From positions 1 through 12,446 of the forward strand of contig DAOTTO010000245.1 in assembly GCA_034437895.1 (NCBI GenBank): a stretch of 12,446 nt of DNA, written 5' to 3'. The position numbers were made by a program, and so were the translations under genes. Positions 1-7,231 of the stretch are shown here, one piece after another. Position 1 is the first letter of the stretch; every line of letters begins with the position of its first letter. Source of the stretch: JANRLJ01 sp034437895. GTDB lineage: Bacteria; Chloroflexota; Anaerolineae; Aggregatilineales; Phototrophicaceae. Below the pieces are notes generated by a model, which did not search any database, had not been told where the DNA came from, and was given only the letters and a program-made list of their open reading frames with translations.

Positions 1-597
1 GTTCTGCAAAGCGCATTGTCAATTTCTAGTTGATTGGCGTGACGAACCGTTTCAGTATCCTCTACGGATCGAAGTTCTGCAAAGCGCGTGACCATTTCCC
101 CACCCATTTCCAGCGAGAACAGTTTCAGTATCCTCTACGGATCGAAGTTCTGCAAAGCCTGATAATCGTGCTACTCATGCTATCCCGCGTCATTCGTTTC
201 AGTATCCTCTACGGATCGAAGTTCTGCAAAGCCTGATGAAAATGATTGGGGGTTATTTGAGGTTGCACGTTTCAGTATCCTCTACGGATCGAAGTTCTGC
301 AAAGCTTATCTGTTAATTTACTCACACACTGAGGAAAGTAAGTTTCAGTATCCTCTACGGATCGAAGTTCTGCAAAGCGGATAAGGCAAGGCGGCGCGAC
401 CCGCCGGACGGAGGGTTTCAGTATCCTCTACGGATCGAAGTTCTGCAAAGCCATTCTTTATGGATGTTGTGGCGGGGGTCGATTGCAGGTTCAGTATCCT
501 CTTCGGATCGAAGTTCTGCAAAGCTTGATTCGTTAGTCATGCGTTCCATTCCGATTACTGGTTTCAGTATCCTCTACGGATCGAAGTTCTGCAAAGC
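1..597 (-). CRISPR. CRISPR array, 8 complete repeats plus 1 partial
   Basis: Eight complete 37-bp repeats lie at 49-85, 122-158, 196-232, 269-305, 342-378, 415-451, 488-524 and 561-597, and the end of a ninth at 1-12, so the array continues beyond the left edge. The eight spacers are 36 bp, one of them 37 bp (159-195). Seven repeats are identical. The one at 488-524 differs at two positions. Read on the minus strand, the repeat holds a small hairpin, ATCC-GTAGA-GGAT, followed exactly by the 8-nt end ACTGAAAC. That matches Cas6 cutting at the base of the hairpin to leave an 8-nt crRNA 5' handle, so I read the array as transcribed leftwards, from a leader at 598-787, in the same direction as the cas genes. 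The repeat at 561-597 would then be the newest. I did not recognise the source of any spacer. Confidence 0.98.
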
Positions 598-617
598 TGT
601 TCAGAAATTCCAAAGCA

Positions 618-654
618 CATAGGTCATTCTAATCGCATTTTTGTTTTTTCGCAA
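618..654 (-). promoter_or_regulatory. Probable pre-crRNA promoter in the leader
   Basis: On the minus strand a -35 box TTGCGA (654-649) is followed after 17 bp by a -10 box TAGAAT (631-626). The spacer is A-rich. Transcription would begin near 619, about 20 nt before the first repeat, which is a usual distance for a CRISPR leader promoter. The boxes match the sigma-70 consensus at 4/6 and 5/6 positions. This is a reading by eye. Confidence 0.5.
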
Positions 655-720
655 AATTTGCCCTATTTTAGCGTTTTGATTTTGACCCATATTCATCCAA
701 AACCCTTCTAAAATAACCTT

Positions 721-769
721 AGATTCGCAACTCATTTTCTGTACCAAAACAGGGGCGAGTTGCGAATCT
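721..769. repeat. 13-bp perfect inverted repeat in the leader
   Basis: The arms AGATTCGCAACTC (721-733) and its exact complement (757-769) are separated by 23 bp. Neither side is followed by a T-run, so this is not a standard intrinsic terminator. It could be a protein-binding site in the leader or an RNA hairpin at the end of the cas1-cas2-cas4 message. Confidence 0.75.
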
Positions 770-787
770 TGTCCTCTACGAACACTA

Positions 788-1372
788 TTATACGTCGTTG
801 CAAAAACGGCGGTGCTTGCACGTCCAACACTGGCGAGTGTTCTCCGGTGGCGGTGGCATCCGTTCATCTTCCACAATCTGGTGCATGGCTGCCAGAGCAT
901 TTTTAACCTGCCCTTTTAACCGCGTCGTCAGGTTCACAGGCACGGCCTCTCGCTTGGGGATGAGGTAAATAAATGCGCCAGCGACGGAAGTCTTCCATGC
1001 CGATTCCAGCAGCAGGGCATAGGCCGCCACTTGCAGCTTAAAATTTGCACCAATCTTCCATGCCAGTTTGTAATCCACGATGTAGATGCCACTTTCGGTG
1101 ATGGCAACCTCATCAATCACGCCTGTTAATCCTATTACATCGTCGCGCACTGCCACATCAAATTGACGCTCTCCTGGCAGGACATTATAAGCCTTCATGG
1201 TGCGGCGGGCAGCTTTTTCGCGTTCACGCTCGTGTGCCATCACGCCCGCCTGCATTTTGAAGGTCGAAGGCTGCAAATCCGGCAGGCAGTTTTCATAATA
1301 CAGCACACGCGGACAGAAGGTGTATTCCTTCAAATCTGTGACTCGGAAGAGATGGCGCTCATTCTCCAGCAT
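788..1372 (-). CDS. cas4: Cas4, RecB-like iron-sulfur nuclease
   Basis: Cas4 trims prespacers and helps Cas1-Cas2 choose those with a correct PAM and insert them in the right direction. The 194-residue product has the expected marks: a first cysteine C20, the RecB nuclease residues H47, D87 (in GVIDEV) and D100-x-K102 (in VDYK), and a C-terminal cysteine cluster C182, C185, C191 that with C20 would hold a 4Fe-4S cluster. I chose the ATG at 1372: an AGGAGG sits 6 nt upstream of it but directly abuts the other ATG at 1378, leaving no spacing. The gene overlaps the end of cas2 by 14 bp, so translation is probably coupled. It is the last gene of the cas1-cas2-cas4 block and ends against the leader. 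Placing cas4 after cas2, rather than before cas1, is less common. Confidence 0.95.
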   Translation of the reverse strand: MLENERHLFRVTDLKEYTFCPRVLYYENCLPDLQPSTFKMQAGVMAHEREREKAARRTMKAYNVLPGERQFDVAVRDDVIGLTGVIDEVAITESGIYIVDYKLAWKIGANFKLQVAAYALLLESAWKTSVAGAFIYLIPKREAVPVNLTTRLKGQVKNALAAMHQIVEDERMPPPPENTRQCWTCKHRRFCNDV

Positions 1373-1625
1373 CTTCATCCTCCTGGCAGATGGAAAGCCG
1401 CTGCGCCCAACTGGGTTCGCTCACAGGGATGAGTTCAATTTTTCCGGCTTTATCCCCCAACAGCATCATCATCTTCAGCATCAGTTCTTCCCAGTGATTG
1501 CGCCCCAACTTGCCGTAAAAGGCGCTGAACTGAATACGATCCAAGCCATAGTCCAGGCAGGCATCGGCAATTTTGCCACGCACCCGGTCATTTGTAATGT
1601 CATACATCACCAGCACATGCGCCAT
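1359..1625 (-). CDS. cas2: Cas2, spacer-acquisition subunit
   Basis: Cas2 dimers bridge two Cas1 dimers to form the integrase that inserts new spacers at the leader end of the array. The 88-residue length is normal for the family. The N-terminus MAHVLVMYDITND is the typical first beta-strand with the conserved aspartate D9, and the following helix and the RIQFSAFYG strand fit the ferredoxin-like fold. The start is supported by GAGGTGG 8 nt upstream. It begins 3 bp after the cas1 stop and its end overlaps cas4. The C-terminal tail is acidic (QEDEDAGE). Confidence 0.95.
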   Translation of the reverse strand: MAHVLVMYDITNDRVRGKIADACLDYGLDRIQFSAFYGKLGRNHWEELMLKMMMLLGDKAGKIELIPVSEPSWAQRLSICQEDEDAGE

Positions 1626-1628
1626 AAT

Positions 1629-2657
1629 TTACCACCTCGCCAGGAATGGGTTGTATGCTTCACGCTCACCGCGCAGGAAGGTCGCCAGATGCCGCGCCTG
1701 ACTCTGAATGACAGCTCTTAAGGCATGGCGTTTACCTTCATAAGGCACTTGAGACTCCAAGCGCTCTAAAATCTTTTCAGCAAAGTTCCGACGTACCTCA
1801 GCGTCCAGCCTGCCATGTTCATCCTGCTTTACCATATAGTGACGGTTCACCAAGCCAAACACCACCCGGTCAACCGCCACCTGCCGGAACTCTTCGATGA
1901 AATCCAGCACTAATGAAGGCTTTCCCGGTCTGTCAGCATGGATGAATCCGGCATACGGATCAAGACCTGCCAGCACAATGGCTCGTTCAACCTGACCATA
2001 GAGAATGCCATACCCATAATTGAGCAGGCTGTTTACCGGGTCAACCGCACCGCGCCCGGTACGATCTACCCAGCCATATTCGGCAGGAATGACCAACCGT
2101 GCGGCTTCCCAATAACGCTTGGCTGCTACTGCTTCCTGCGCCATAAGTTTGTTCCGCAGTGCGTCCACACAGGGATATTCTTTTAATGGTGTGAGTTCCG
2201 CCAGCACGTCGCGCACTTCGGCAGCACAATGGTTTAGTTCTGCATACAGTTCTGGCTGATTTTCTTTGCGCGATTTCGCCAGATATTTGAGGGTCGCTGC
2301 CTGATTTTCGATTTTACCTTCCACGATTGCCAGCGCCGCTCGCACCCCGCGATCATCATGATATGCCATTAATTGCTCGCGACGGGTGAGGGTTGTTCCA
2401 ACCAATCCAGCACTGTACAGGCTGGCATAAGGTTCACCTCGACTGTCAATGAAATATACCGGAATGCCATGAGCGCAGCAGGCTTCTAACGCATCTGCCG
2501 AGATACTTACACCTCGGCTTGTGACAAGCACCGCATCCAGATGCAGCAACGGTGCTTGTGCTAAAGTTTCCCCATTCTGCGTGACTTTTAAGCGTTCACT
2601 GTATTTGCCGATGTGCGTCCCAAATTCGTCCGCCACCAGATGTTTAACAATCGCCAT
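1629..2657 (-). CDS. cas1: Cas1, CRISPR integrase
   Basis: Cas1 is the metal-dependent integrase that, with Cas2, cuts the leader-repeat junction and joins new spacers. At 342 residues it has the usual length. The probable metal ligands are E175 (in LMAQEAVAAKRYW), H240 (in GFIHADRPGKPSLVLDF) and D252 with E255. The N-terminal beta domain (about 1-90) contains the usual region around VTSRGVSISADAL. The start has AAGGAAG 5 nt upstream. A 67-bp gap containing a repeat-like hairpin separates it from cas6, so cas1-cas2-cas4 may form a separately processed unit of the long cas message. Confidence 0.97.
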   Translation of the reverse strand: MAIVKHLVADEFGTHIGKYSERLKVTQNGETLAQAPLLHLDAVLVTSRGVSISADALEACCAHGIPVYFIDSRGEPYASLYSAGLVGTTLTRREQLMAYHDDRGVRAALAIVEGKIENQAATLKYLAKSRKENQPELYAELNHCAAEVRDVLAELTPLKEYPCVDALRNKLMAQEAVAAKRYWEAARLVIPAEYGWVDRTGRGAVDPVNSLLNYGYGILYGQVERAIVLAGLDPYAGFIHADRPGKPSLVLDFIEEFRQVAVDRVVFGLVNRHYMVKQDEHGRLDAEVRRNFAEKILERLESQVPYEGKRHALRAVIQSQARHLATFLRGEREAYNPFLARW

Positions 2658-2684
2658 TGATCTTCCTTTCTCTCTACTATTTGG

Positions 2685-2721
2685 CTATAAACATCCTCAG
2701 CGGATCGAATTTTTTCATTGA
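2685..2721 (-). repeat. Degenerate CRISPR repeat hairpin between cas6 and cas1
   Basis: Aligned to the 37-bp array repeat, this stretch keeps about 24 of 37 positions, nearly all in the core: on the plus strand ATCCTCAGCGGATCGAA against ATCCTCTACGGATCGAA, 15 of 17. On the minus (mRNA) strand it gives the stem ATCC-GCTGA-GGAT, followed by GTTTATAG where the array has the handle ACTGAAAC. It fills most of the cas6-cas1 gap, directly after the cas6 stop and before the cas1 ribosome site, in the crRNA sense on the cas mRNA. Cas6 might cut the message here. I saw no partner repeat or matching pseudo-spacer target. Confidence 0.8.
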
Positions 2722-2724
2722 GAC

Positions 2725-3672
2725 TTACCCCATAATCTGATAAACGCCACTGCCTTTGACGACATTTTTCCCAACTTGCAGCAGCGTTCCCCATGCCAAC
2801 CATTCTTTGAAAGGGGTTAGGTTGCCCTCAAAAGTCACTTGCCCCACAACGCCGCTAATCGGTGTCATGCGTCCTTGCCTGCGGGAGCCGCTTTGTACTT
2901 CGAGCCAATGCGTTTTATCGTTGATAATTTGGATGTGTTCGGCTGCATGGGTGAGCGCCAGATAACGCTCCTTCCAGCTTGTGCCTTCGGCGTATTCGCG
3001 CTCCAAACTTTCTAATCTTTCCAGCAAACGGGCCATCAAGGGGCGGAACTGCGGAGTCTTGACCAACTGCCCATGATCGACCAGGCGGGTGGGGGTCAAA
3101 AATCGCAGCGTCAGTTGTGTATCTGGCAAAGTATCCGCATAACGCCGAAGACTTTCGGCAGTAACGTTGAGAGTGGGCATTGATGAACGCCCACCTCCTG
3201 CCATGAGCGTTTCTAGCGCTCCGGTCAAAGGGTTATAGGCTTCAATCTCAACTAGGAAAAACCGCCCCCGCCCGTAACCCACGCCCATCTGCCCCAGCCG
3301 GGATACTGCCAACGTGAACAGCGTGTAATTTAATGCCGTAACCCCGTAGAGGTTCAAGCCAAATGAAAAACGCTCCCCTGTATTTGCCCGGAAGGATTGC
3401 TCCGGTCTTTCTGTTGTGGGCGGGATTAACCCAAAGGGGCGGGGGATATCCTGCCCCCGTTCTGCCTCTGGATTTTCGCGTTTCATCATCTGGCACACCG
3501 GGCAGTGCATGACATGAGCCGGATTATGGTCATGGACACCCGGTTGGTGCATCATCTCCATGAGGGCGGTATATAATCCACCCCGAAGCTGGGCTCCTGC
3601 CTGAAAACCAAATTCGATTGGGGTCTGCGCTTCAACCGTGTAGCGCAGGCACAGTATGGTAAACTGTTCCAT
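2725..3672 (-). CDS. cas6: Cas6, pre-crRNA processing endoribonuclease
   Basis: Cas6 recognises the repeat hairpin in the array transcript and cuts 8 nt before the spacer. The 315-residue protein matches the long Cas6 family seen in many I and III systems: an early QLRGGLYTAL motif (about 28-37), a CPVC pair (C57, C60), the RPFGLIPPT segment (about 78-86), a first glycine-rich loop around GVGYGRGRFFL (130-140) and the C-terminal glycine-rich loop QVGKNVVKGSG (299-309). I cannot assign the catalytic histidine by eye. AGGAG stands 6 nt before the start. It follows cas5 by 9 bp. It is the enzyme expected to act on the array and on the two repeat-like hairpins elsewhere in the locus. Confidence 0.9.
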   Translation of the reverse strand: MEQFTILCLRYTVEAQTPIEFGFQAGAQLRGGLYTALMEMMHQPGVHDHNPAHVMHCPVCQMMKRENPEAERGQDIPRPFGLIPPTTERPEQSFRANTGERFSFGLNLYGVTALNYTLFTLAVSRLGQMGVGYGRGRFFLVEIEAYNPLTGALETLMAGGGRSSMPTLNVTAESLRRYADTLPDTQLTLRFLTPTRLVDHGQLVKTPQFRPLMARLLERLESLEREYAEGTSWKERYLALTHAAEHIQIINDKTHWLEVQSGSRRQGRMTPISGVVGQVTFEGNLTPFKEWLAWGTLLQVGKNVVKGSGVYQIMG

Positions 3673-3681
3673 AAGCTTCTC

Positions 3682-4404
3682 CTAAATGCGCTGATATGCC
3701 GTGTAACTGCGGCTGGCGTTGACCTGTTGATAAGGCAGCACGACCAGATTCATCAACCGCCCCCGTGCATCATTCAGCTTGAGGCGTGTCTCTTTCTCGT
3801 CATAGACATTGGCATGAGCAAATGTCATCTGAGCGCCGCAGTCATCCAGAAGCTGCATCAGCCCATTGACCGGAAAACCCTCTTGCGCGGCAGGGTTCAG
3901 AGGCGTGAACTCAGAGGCAAGCCCTGTCTGTGTCTCATAGCCAGAAAATTGTAGGAAGCTCCCGCGCTTTCCCAGATAATTAATCTGACTGAACAGATAG
4001 TTCAATGGCAGGGTTTCGCCCTCTTCGCTGGCAGGCTGCACAGCAATCGTTAGATAGCTGGTCACGTCATACTGCACATATTCCCGGTAGACCAGATTCG
4101 TACCCCAACTGCCGATTAATCCTGTTCCCAAGCGGTCTCCCCTATCTCTGGGTCGCAAAATCCGCTGAAAGGTTTTGACGACTAAAAAGTTTTCCGGCAG
4201 CGAGATGGCAACCTGTAAATCCCGGATGAGATGCCACCATGCCTGCCCCTGCGTGATGCCCTGGGTGCGGATAGCCGCATCCAGCAGCGCCATCTTGAAT
4301 GCAAACGGTGTGGGTGTAACCAGTGTTTTCCCGCCCGAAACGGTGGCATTGGAAGGGCGCAGGCTGAACAGTGCCACCGGGCGGTAGGCTGCGATATGCC
4401 ACAT
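3682..4404 (-). CDS. cas5: Cas5, Cascade subunit at the crRNA 5' end
   Basis: Cas5 caps the 5' handle of crRNA in Cascade and contacts the large subunit. The 240-residue product has the RAMP character and length of Cas5. Visible marks are the N-terminal strand MWHIAAYRPVALFSLRPSN with a glycine pair soon after (TVSGGKTLV), the central REYVQYDVTSYLTIAVQ strand region (about 107-123) and INYLGKRGSF (141-150), which resembles the Cas5 YLGKR motif. The gene begins 3 bp after the cas7 stop. Its ribosome site is weak (GGGG within the cas7 end), so coupling to cas7 is likely. The identification rests partly on position between cas7 and cas6. Confidence 0.85.
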   Translation of the reverse strand: MWHIAAYRPVALFSLRPSNATVSGGKTLVTPTPFAFKMALLDAAIRTQGITQGQAWWHLIRDLQVAISLPENFLVVKTFQRILRPRDRGDRLGTGLIGSWGTNLVYREYVQYDVTSYLTIAVQPASEEGETLPLNYLFSQINYLGKRGSFLQFSGYETQTGLASEFTPLNPAAQEGFPVNGLMQLLDDCGAQMTFAHANVYDEKETRLKLNDARGRLMNLVVLPYQQVNASRSYTAYQRI

Positions 4405-4407
4405 GGC

Positions 4408-5391
4408 TTACCCCACTTTCAGTGAATAAGGCGTTGTGGTCTGGATGAGTTCGCGCATGATGTCGGTAAACTGCGCCATACTCTCGAACGGCATTACCAC
4501 CACCGAATTTTCCCCGTGCAGTTGATTCAATGCCTGCGCGGTTTGTGCTAAATCTTCGCGGTAGCCCTCTGCCAGCGGACTCAATGCCGGAGCAGGCACA
4601 ATCCGGGTGCTGACCGTCACCGCGCCTGTGAAATCCATGATGTGCGGAAGCTGCGTGTTTCGCATTGCGCCACCCGGTTCCAAGAAGGTATACAGCACAC
4701 TTTCCAGCAGCGCCTTATAACGGCTTTCGCGTTCTCCCGGTTCAATCACATACTCTTGCCGGATGTCGTTATAGCCGATCCGCGCCGTATCAAAGTGGCA
4801 CACCATCGCATATTCGCCCGAAGATGCCGGACGGTGAAAAATCGCCTGCCCCAGATTGCCTTCACGCGCATCTTTGTCCGTTGGTTTCTCGCGGCGATCT
4901 GGCGCATACTTCACATGGAAATATTCATCGGTTGTATTTGCGTCAGGAATGCCCACAATCCAGCCAAACTCACCCACACTCTTACGCGGCGCAGAAAGCC
5001 CACCTTCAGTAATCAGGTTGCCTTCCAGATCATCGACTGCACAACTACCGATGAGACGATCTATAACTTCGACCTGAGTGCGCTTGGTTTTAATCCAATC
5101 CTGAAAGGTCGGATCGGCGCTCATCCGGTTGGCATCGAACTTGCGGCAGGCTTCGCATAAAATAAGCCCCCGGTCAACTGCAATGCGGTGCAGATGTGCC
5201 GCCTGAATATGCTTGAACATATCACCGCTGATGGCGTTCACGCTCACTTGGCGCAGTTTGCCTTCATTATCTTTGGTGAACACATCGACCATGCGCGTTT
5301 GAGTCTGGTTGCCCTCGCCGCCTTCGTTGTTCAGGCTGTGCAGGTTTAAAACTGCCCGTGCGGAAATAGATACTGCAAATACGTCGGTCAT
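4408..5391 (-). CDS. cas7: Cas7, DevR-family Cascade backbone subunit
   Basis: Cas7 polymerises along the crRNA to form the Cascade backbone. The 327-residue protein has the clear signature of the DevR/Cst2-type Cas7 family (also named CRISPR-associated autoregulator): SISARAVLNLHSLNNEG (8-24) with EGNQTQTRMV, then VNAISGDMFKHIQ (51-63) and a CEAC pair (C79, C82). The autoregulator name comes from Myxococcus DevR; the sequence here gives no evidence that this copy regulates genes. It starts 3 bp after the cas8 stop, with GGAG 11 nt upstream. The DevR type of Cas7 helps place the system among type I variants outside classic I-C, I-E and I-F. Confidence 0.93.
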   Translation of the reverse strand: MTDVFAVSISARAVLNLHSLNNEGGEGNQTQTRMVDVFTKDNEGKLRQVSVNAISGDMFKHIQAAHLHRIAVDRGLILCEACRKFDANRMSADPTFQDWIKTKRTQVEVIDRLIGSCAVDDLEGNLITEGGLSAPRKSVGEFGWIVGIPDANTTDEYFHVKYAPDRREKPTDKDAREGNLGQAIFHRPASSGEYAMVCHFDTARIGYNDIRQEYVIEPGERESRYKALLESVLYTFLEPGGAMRNTQLPHIMDFTGAVTVSTRIVPAPALSPLAEGYREDLAQTAQALNQLHGENSVVVMPFESMAQFTDIMRELIQTTTPYSLKVG

Positions 5392-5394
5392 AGC

Positions 5395-5823
5395 TTATTC
5401 TTCTCCTTGTGTTTGATCTTGCTTTTCATGTTTGCCCATTTCGGGATCACGGGCGTACCCATACGCCACCAGCAAACCCGCAATGAGTTGACAATCTTTA
5501 TAGCTGTCGATCAGTGCAGCAACCGCTTCTACATCCTCCATCGTGATGGCACTGCGGAATGCCTGTACCTTGCGTGAGGCAGAAACCTGCGCGGTTTCCT
5601 GGTTATAACGGAACATAAAATCGGTGAGTTCCCGCACGAAGCGGTTACGATCCAAGGAAGCACGCATCAGCTTGTCTCCCAGACCATAACGCACATCATA
5701 GAGATTCGCCTGTTTACGAGACTGCCGGAACAGTGGCACAACCGTACTGCGGCGGATGGCTTCTGCAACGGCGCGGAAACCGGAATCTTGCAAAATCGGT
5801 GTTATATCGGGTCGGACTGCCAT
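5395..5823 (-). CDS. cas11: Probable Cas11 small subunit from an internal start in cas8
   Basis: Inside cas8, in frame, a perfect AGGAGG (5834-5829) stands 5 nt before an ATG (5823). Translation from it gives 142 residues, equal to cas8 residues 448-589. This part looks like a compact, mainly helical domain (for example DKLMRASLDRNRFVREL and MEDVEAVAALIDSY), as expected for Cas11, which lines the belly of Cascade and holds the non-target strand. Internal translation of Cas11 from the large-subunit gene is established for I-B, I-C and I-D systems, and no separate cas11 gene is seen in this locus. Seen directly: the ribosome site, start and frame. Inferred: that it is used and that the product is Cas11. 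Confidence 0.7.
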   Translation of the reverse strand: MAVRPDITPILQDSGFRAVAEAIRRSTVVPLFRQSRKQANLYDVRYGLGDKLMRASLDRNRFVRELTDFMFRYNQETAQVSASRKVQAFRSAITMEDVEAVAALIDSYKDCQLIAGLLVAYGYARDPEMGKHEKQDQTQGEE

Positions 5824-7164
5824 TAAAACCTCCTGTAAATAAGGTAAAGTAAACTGTGGTGCATAATTGCCTTCGTTTAAACGGCTCATGGTGACGCCGC
5901 CAAATCCCCGTGTAAATTCCAAAAATGTGCTGAGTTCCCCAGTAGAGAGAAAGCGGCGGTAATCGCGCAGTAGGCTGTGTTCATCACTGTGTTTTTCGTC
6001 CAGCGAAACGACCACCGATTGATGTTCTTTGATAATATCCCGGAAGCGAGCGCCATCTGCTGGCGTTTCTACCTGTACCCATTCAGGAATATTGAGTTCG
6101 TTCATGCCCATCACCGCATGAGATGACCCCATATCCTTTAATGAAACAATTGCAATTGCCCGTGCGTGGTCAGCCGGATTACTCACCTTTTCATCCCATT
6201 CATTTCCCCCCGAATCCTGGGCATTTAACCAGTGACGAAGAAAGGTAAGCGCATATCGAAAAATCGCCAGAATATCCATTTTGATGGCGGTGCTTGCCAT
6301 CATCGCTTCCCGGTAATCTTGGATAATCTGTTTACTTGTGTAGCCCCAGGTTAGTTTATTTGGGATAGGGACATATATTTTGCGATCAGACCCTCCCTGA
6401 ACAGTGAGTGGGATTCCAGCGGCATACATGCCGGCATAACGCAGATAATCCAACAACCAGAAGTTATCTAAATTGCCTTCTTTAACTCCGGTCATTTTGG
6501 AGTTATGACTGCCTTTACCTACGCCAGGGTTGATAATCTGTGTCGCTGTTTCTGTTGCATCTGCTTTAATTCCATATTCTGCTGCAAGTTCTTTCCAGCG
6601 CCGTTGTGACATTTCCACATCATTAAAAGGAGTAGAAAACAGATCAAAAATAATATGCAGCAGCTTGGAAAACGCCTCTCCCTGATGTTGATGCCAGATT
6701 ATGACAATTTTGTTATAGCTTTTGATGGCTTTCTGCTGGTTAATCAGCGCCCATATTGACCAATGCGGGTTAGGCTGAGCCATATCTTTAAGAATAGAGC
6801 GAGCGTTTTGGGGAAGTCGATCTTTGCCGGAGAGATCTTTAATAGCTTTCCACCAATTTTCATTGGTCTCTTTTTCTACCCTATATATGACCGGATTAGG
6901 GACATAGGGTGGGCATGGAAGTGCAGTAGCACTCTCCACTTGGATAAAGCGGTTGATCGGTGGGGGCGCTGATTGGGTATCCATCCATACTTTTTGGAAA
7001 GGAACTTCTAGTTCTACCTGAAAATATGCCCCCTTATCTTCTACAGTGGGATTTAATACAACACCCACTGGCTTAATCAGGTTGAGCATTTCTACAGCAC
7101 CATCTACCAAAAACAAGTCTGCATTCGTATCTGTTGATTTCGTGAAATAGAATGTTTCCCACAT
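5395..7164 (-). CDS. cas8: Cas8-like large subunit of Cascade
   Basis: This 589-residue protein occupies the large-subunit position, directly upstream of cas7 and cas5, and has the size of a Cas8, which recognises the PAM and recruits Cas3. I see no motif that fixes a Cas8 subfamily; large subunits diverge strongly, so the call depends on context, length and the helical C-terminus. The start was set at the ATG at 7164 because AAGGAGG lies 5 nt before it; an upstream in-frame ATG at 7212 has no such site and adds an unlikely hydrophobic leader. A weak possible promoter lies upstream (TTGTCA at 7212-7207). Residues 448-589 are probably also made separately as Cas11. The end, after residue 565, is charged and low in complexity. 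Confidence 0.8.
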   Translation of the reverse strand: MWETFYFTKSTDTNADLFLVDGAVEMLNLIKPVGVVLNPTVEDKGAYFQVELEVPFQKVWMDTQSAPPPINRFIQVESATALPCPPYVPNPVIYRVEKETNENWWKAIKDLSGKDRLPQNARSILKDMAQPNPHWSIWALINQQKAIKSYNKIVIIWHQHQGEAFSKLLHIIFDLFSTPFNDVEMSQRRWKELAAEYGIKADATETATQIINPGVGKGSHNSKMTGVKEGNLDNFWLLDYLRYAGMYAAGIPLTVQGGSDRKIYVPIPNKLTWGYTSKQIIQDYREAMMASTAIKMDILAIFRYALTFLRHWLNAQDSGGNEWDEKVSNPADHARAIAIVSLKDMGSSHAVMGMNELNIPEWVQVETPADGARFRDIIKEHQSVVVSLDEKHSDEHSLLRDYRRFLSTGELSTFLEFTRGFGGVTMSRLNEGNYAPQFTLPYLQEVLMAVRPDITPILQDSGFRAVAEAIRRSTVVPLFRQSRKQANLYDVRYGLGDKLMRASLDRNRFVRELTDFMFRYNQETAQVSASRKVQAFRSAITMEDVEAVAALIDSYKDCQLIAGLLVAYGYARDPEMGKHEKQDQTQGEE

Positions 7165-7231
7165 ATGTACCTCCTTAATGAAATGTGTAATCAGCAGCAA
7201 TTTCTTTGACAATTATTCGATCACAGCCAAA

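Larger units (their letters stand above)
598..787 (-). promoter_or_regulatory. CRISPR leader between cas4 and the array
   Basis: This 190-bp gap separates the cas4 stop codon from the first repeat. The part next to the array (about 600-720) is AT-rich with several A and T tracts. The distal part holds a 13-bp perfect inverted repeat (721-733 and 757-769). No convincing gene is present: an open frame across 601-900 overlaps cas4 in another frame and lacks a ribosome site. A leader at this end fits the repeat orientation and would be where Cas1-Cas2 insert new spacers. A second TATAAT (792-787 on the minus strand) overlaps the cas4 stop codon but has no matching -35 box. Confidence 0.7.

Noticed and set aside
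30..236. 68-codon plus-strand frame across the array
   Set aside because: It is translation of repeats and spacers, shown by the recurring FSILYGSKFCKA.
721..769. Leader inverted repeat as intrinsic terminator of the cas operon
   Set aside because: The loop is long (23 nt) and no T-run follows on either strand.
601..900. 99-codon minus-strand frame at the array end
   Set aside because: It overlaps the end of cas4 in another frame, has no ribosome site, and its non-overlapping part is the CRISPR leader.
2658..2684. A guide sequence after the cas6-cas1 hairpin with a target elsewhere in the window
   Set aside because: The bases after the hairpin are the cas1 ribosome-binding region, and I found no match of useful length elsewhere in the window.
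4642..5160. 172-codon plus-strand frame opposite cas7
   Set aside because: Shadow of cas7, which has clear family motifs on the other strand; no ribosome site or recognisable protein features.
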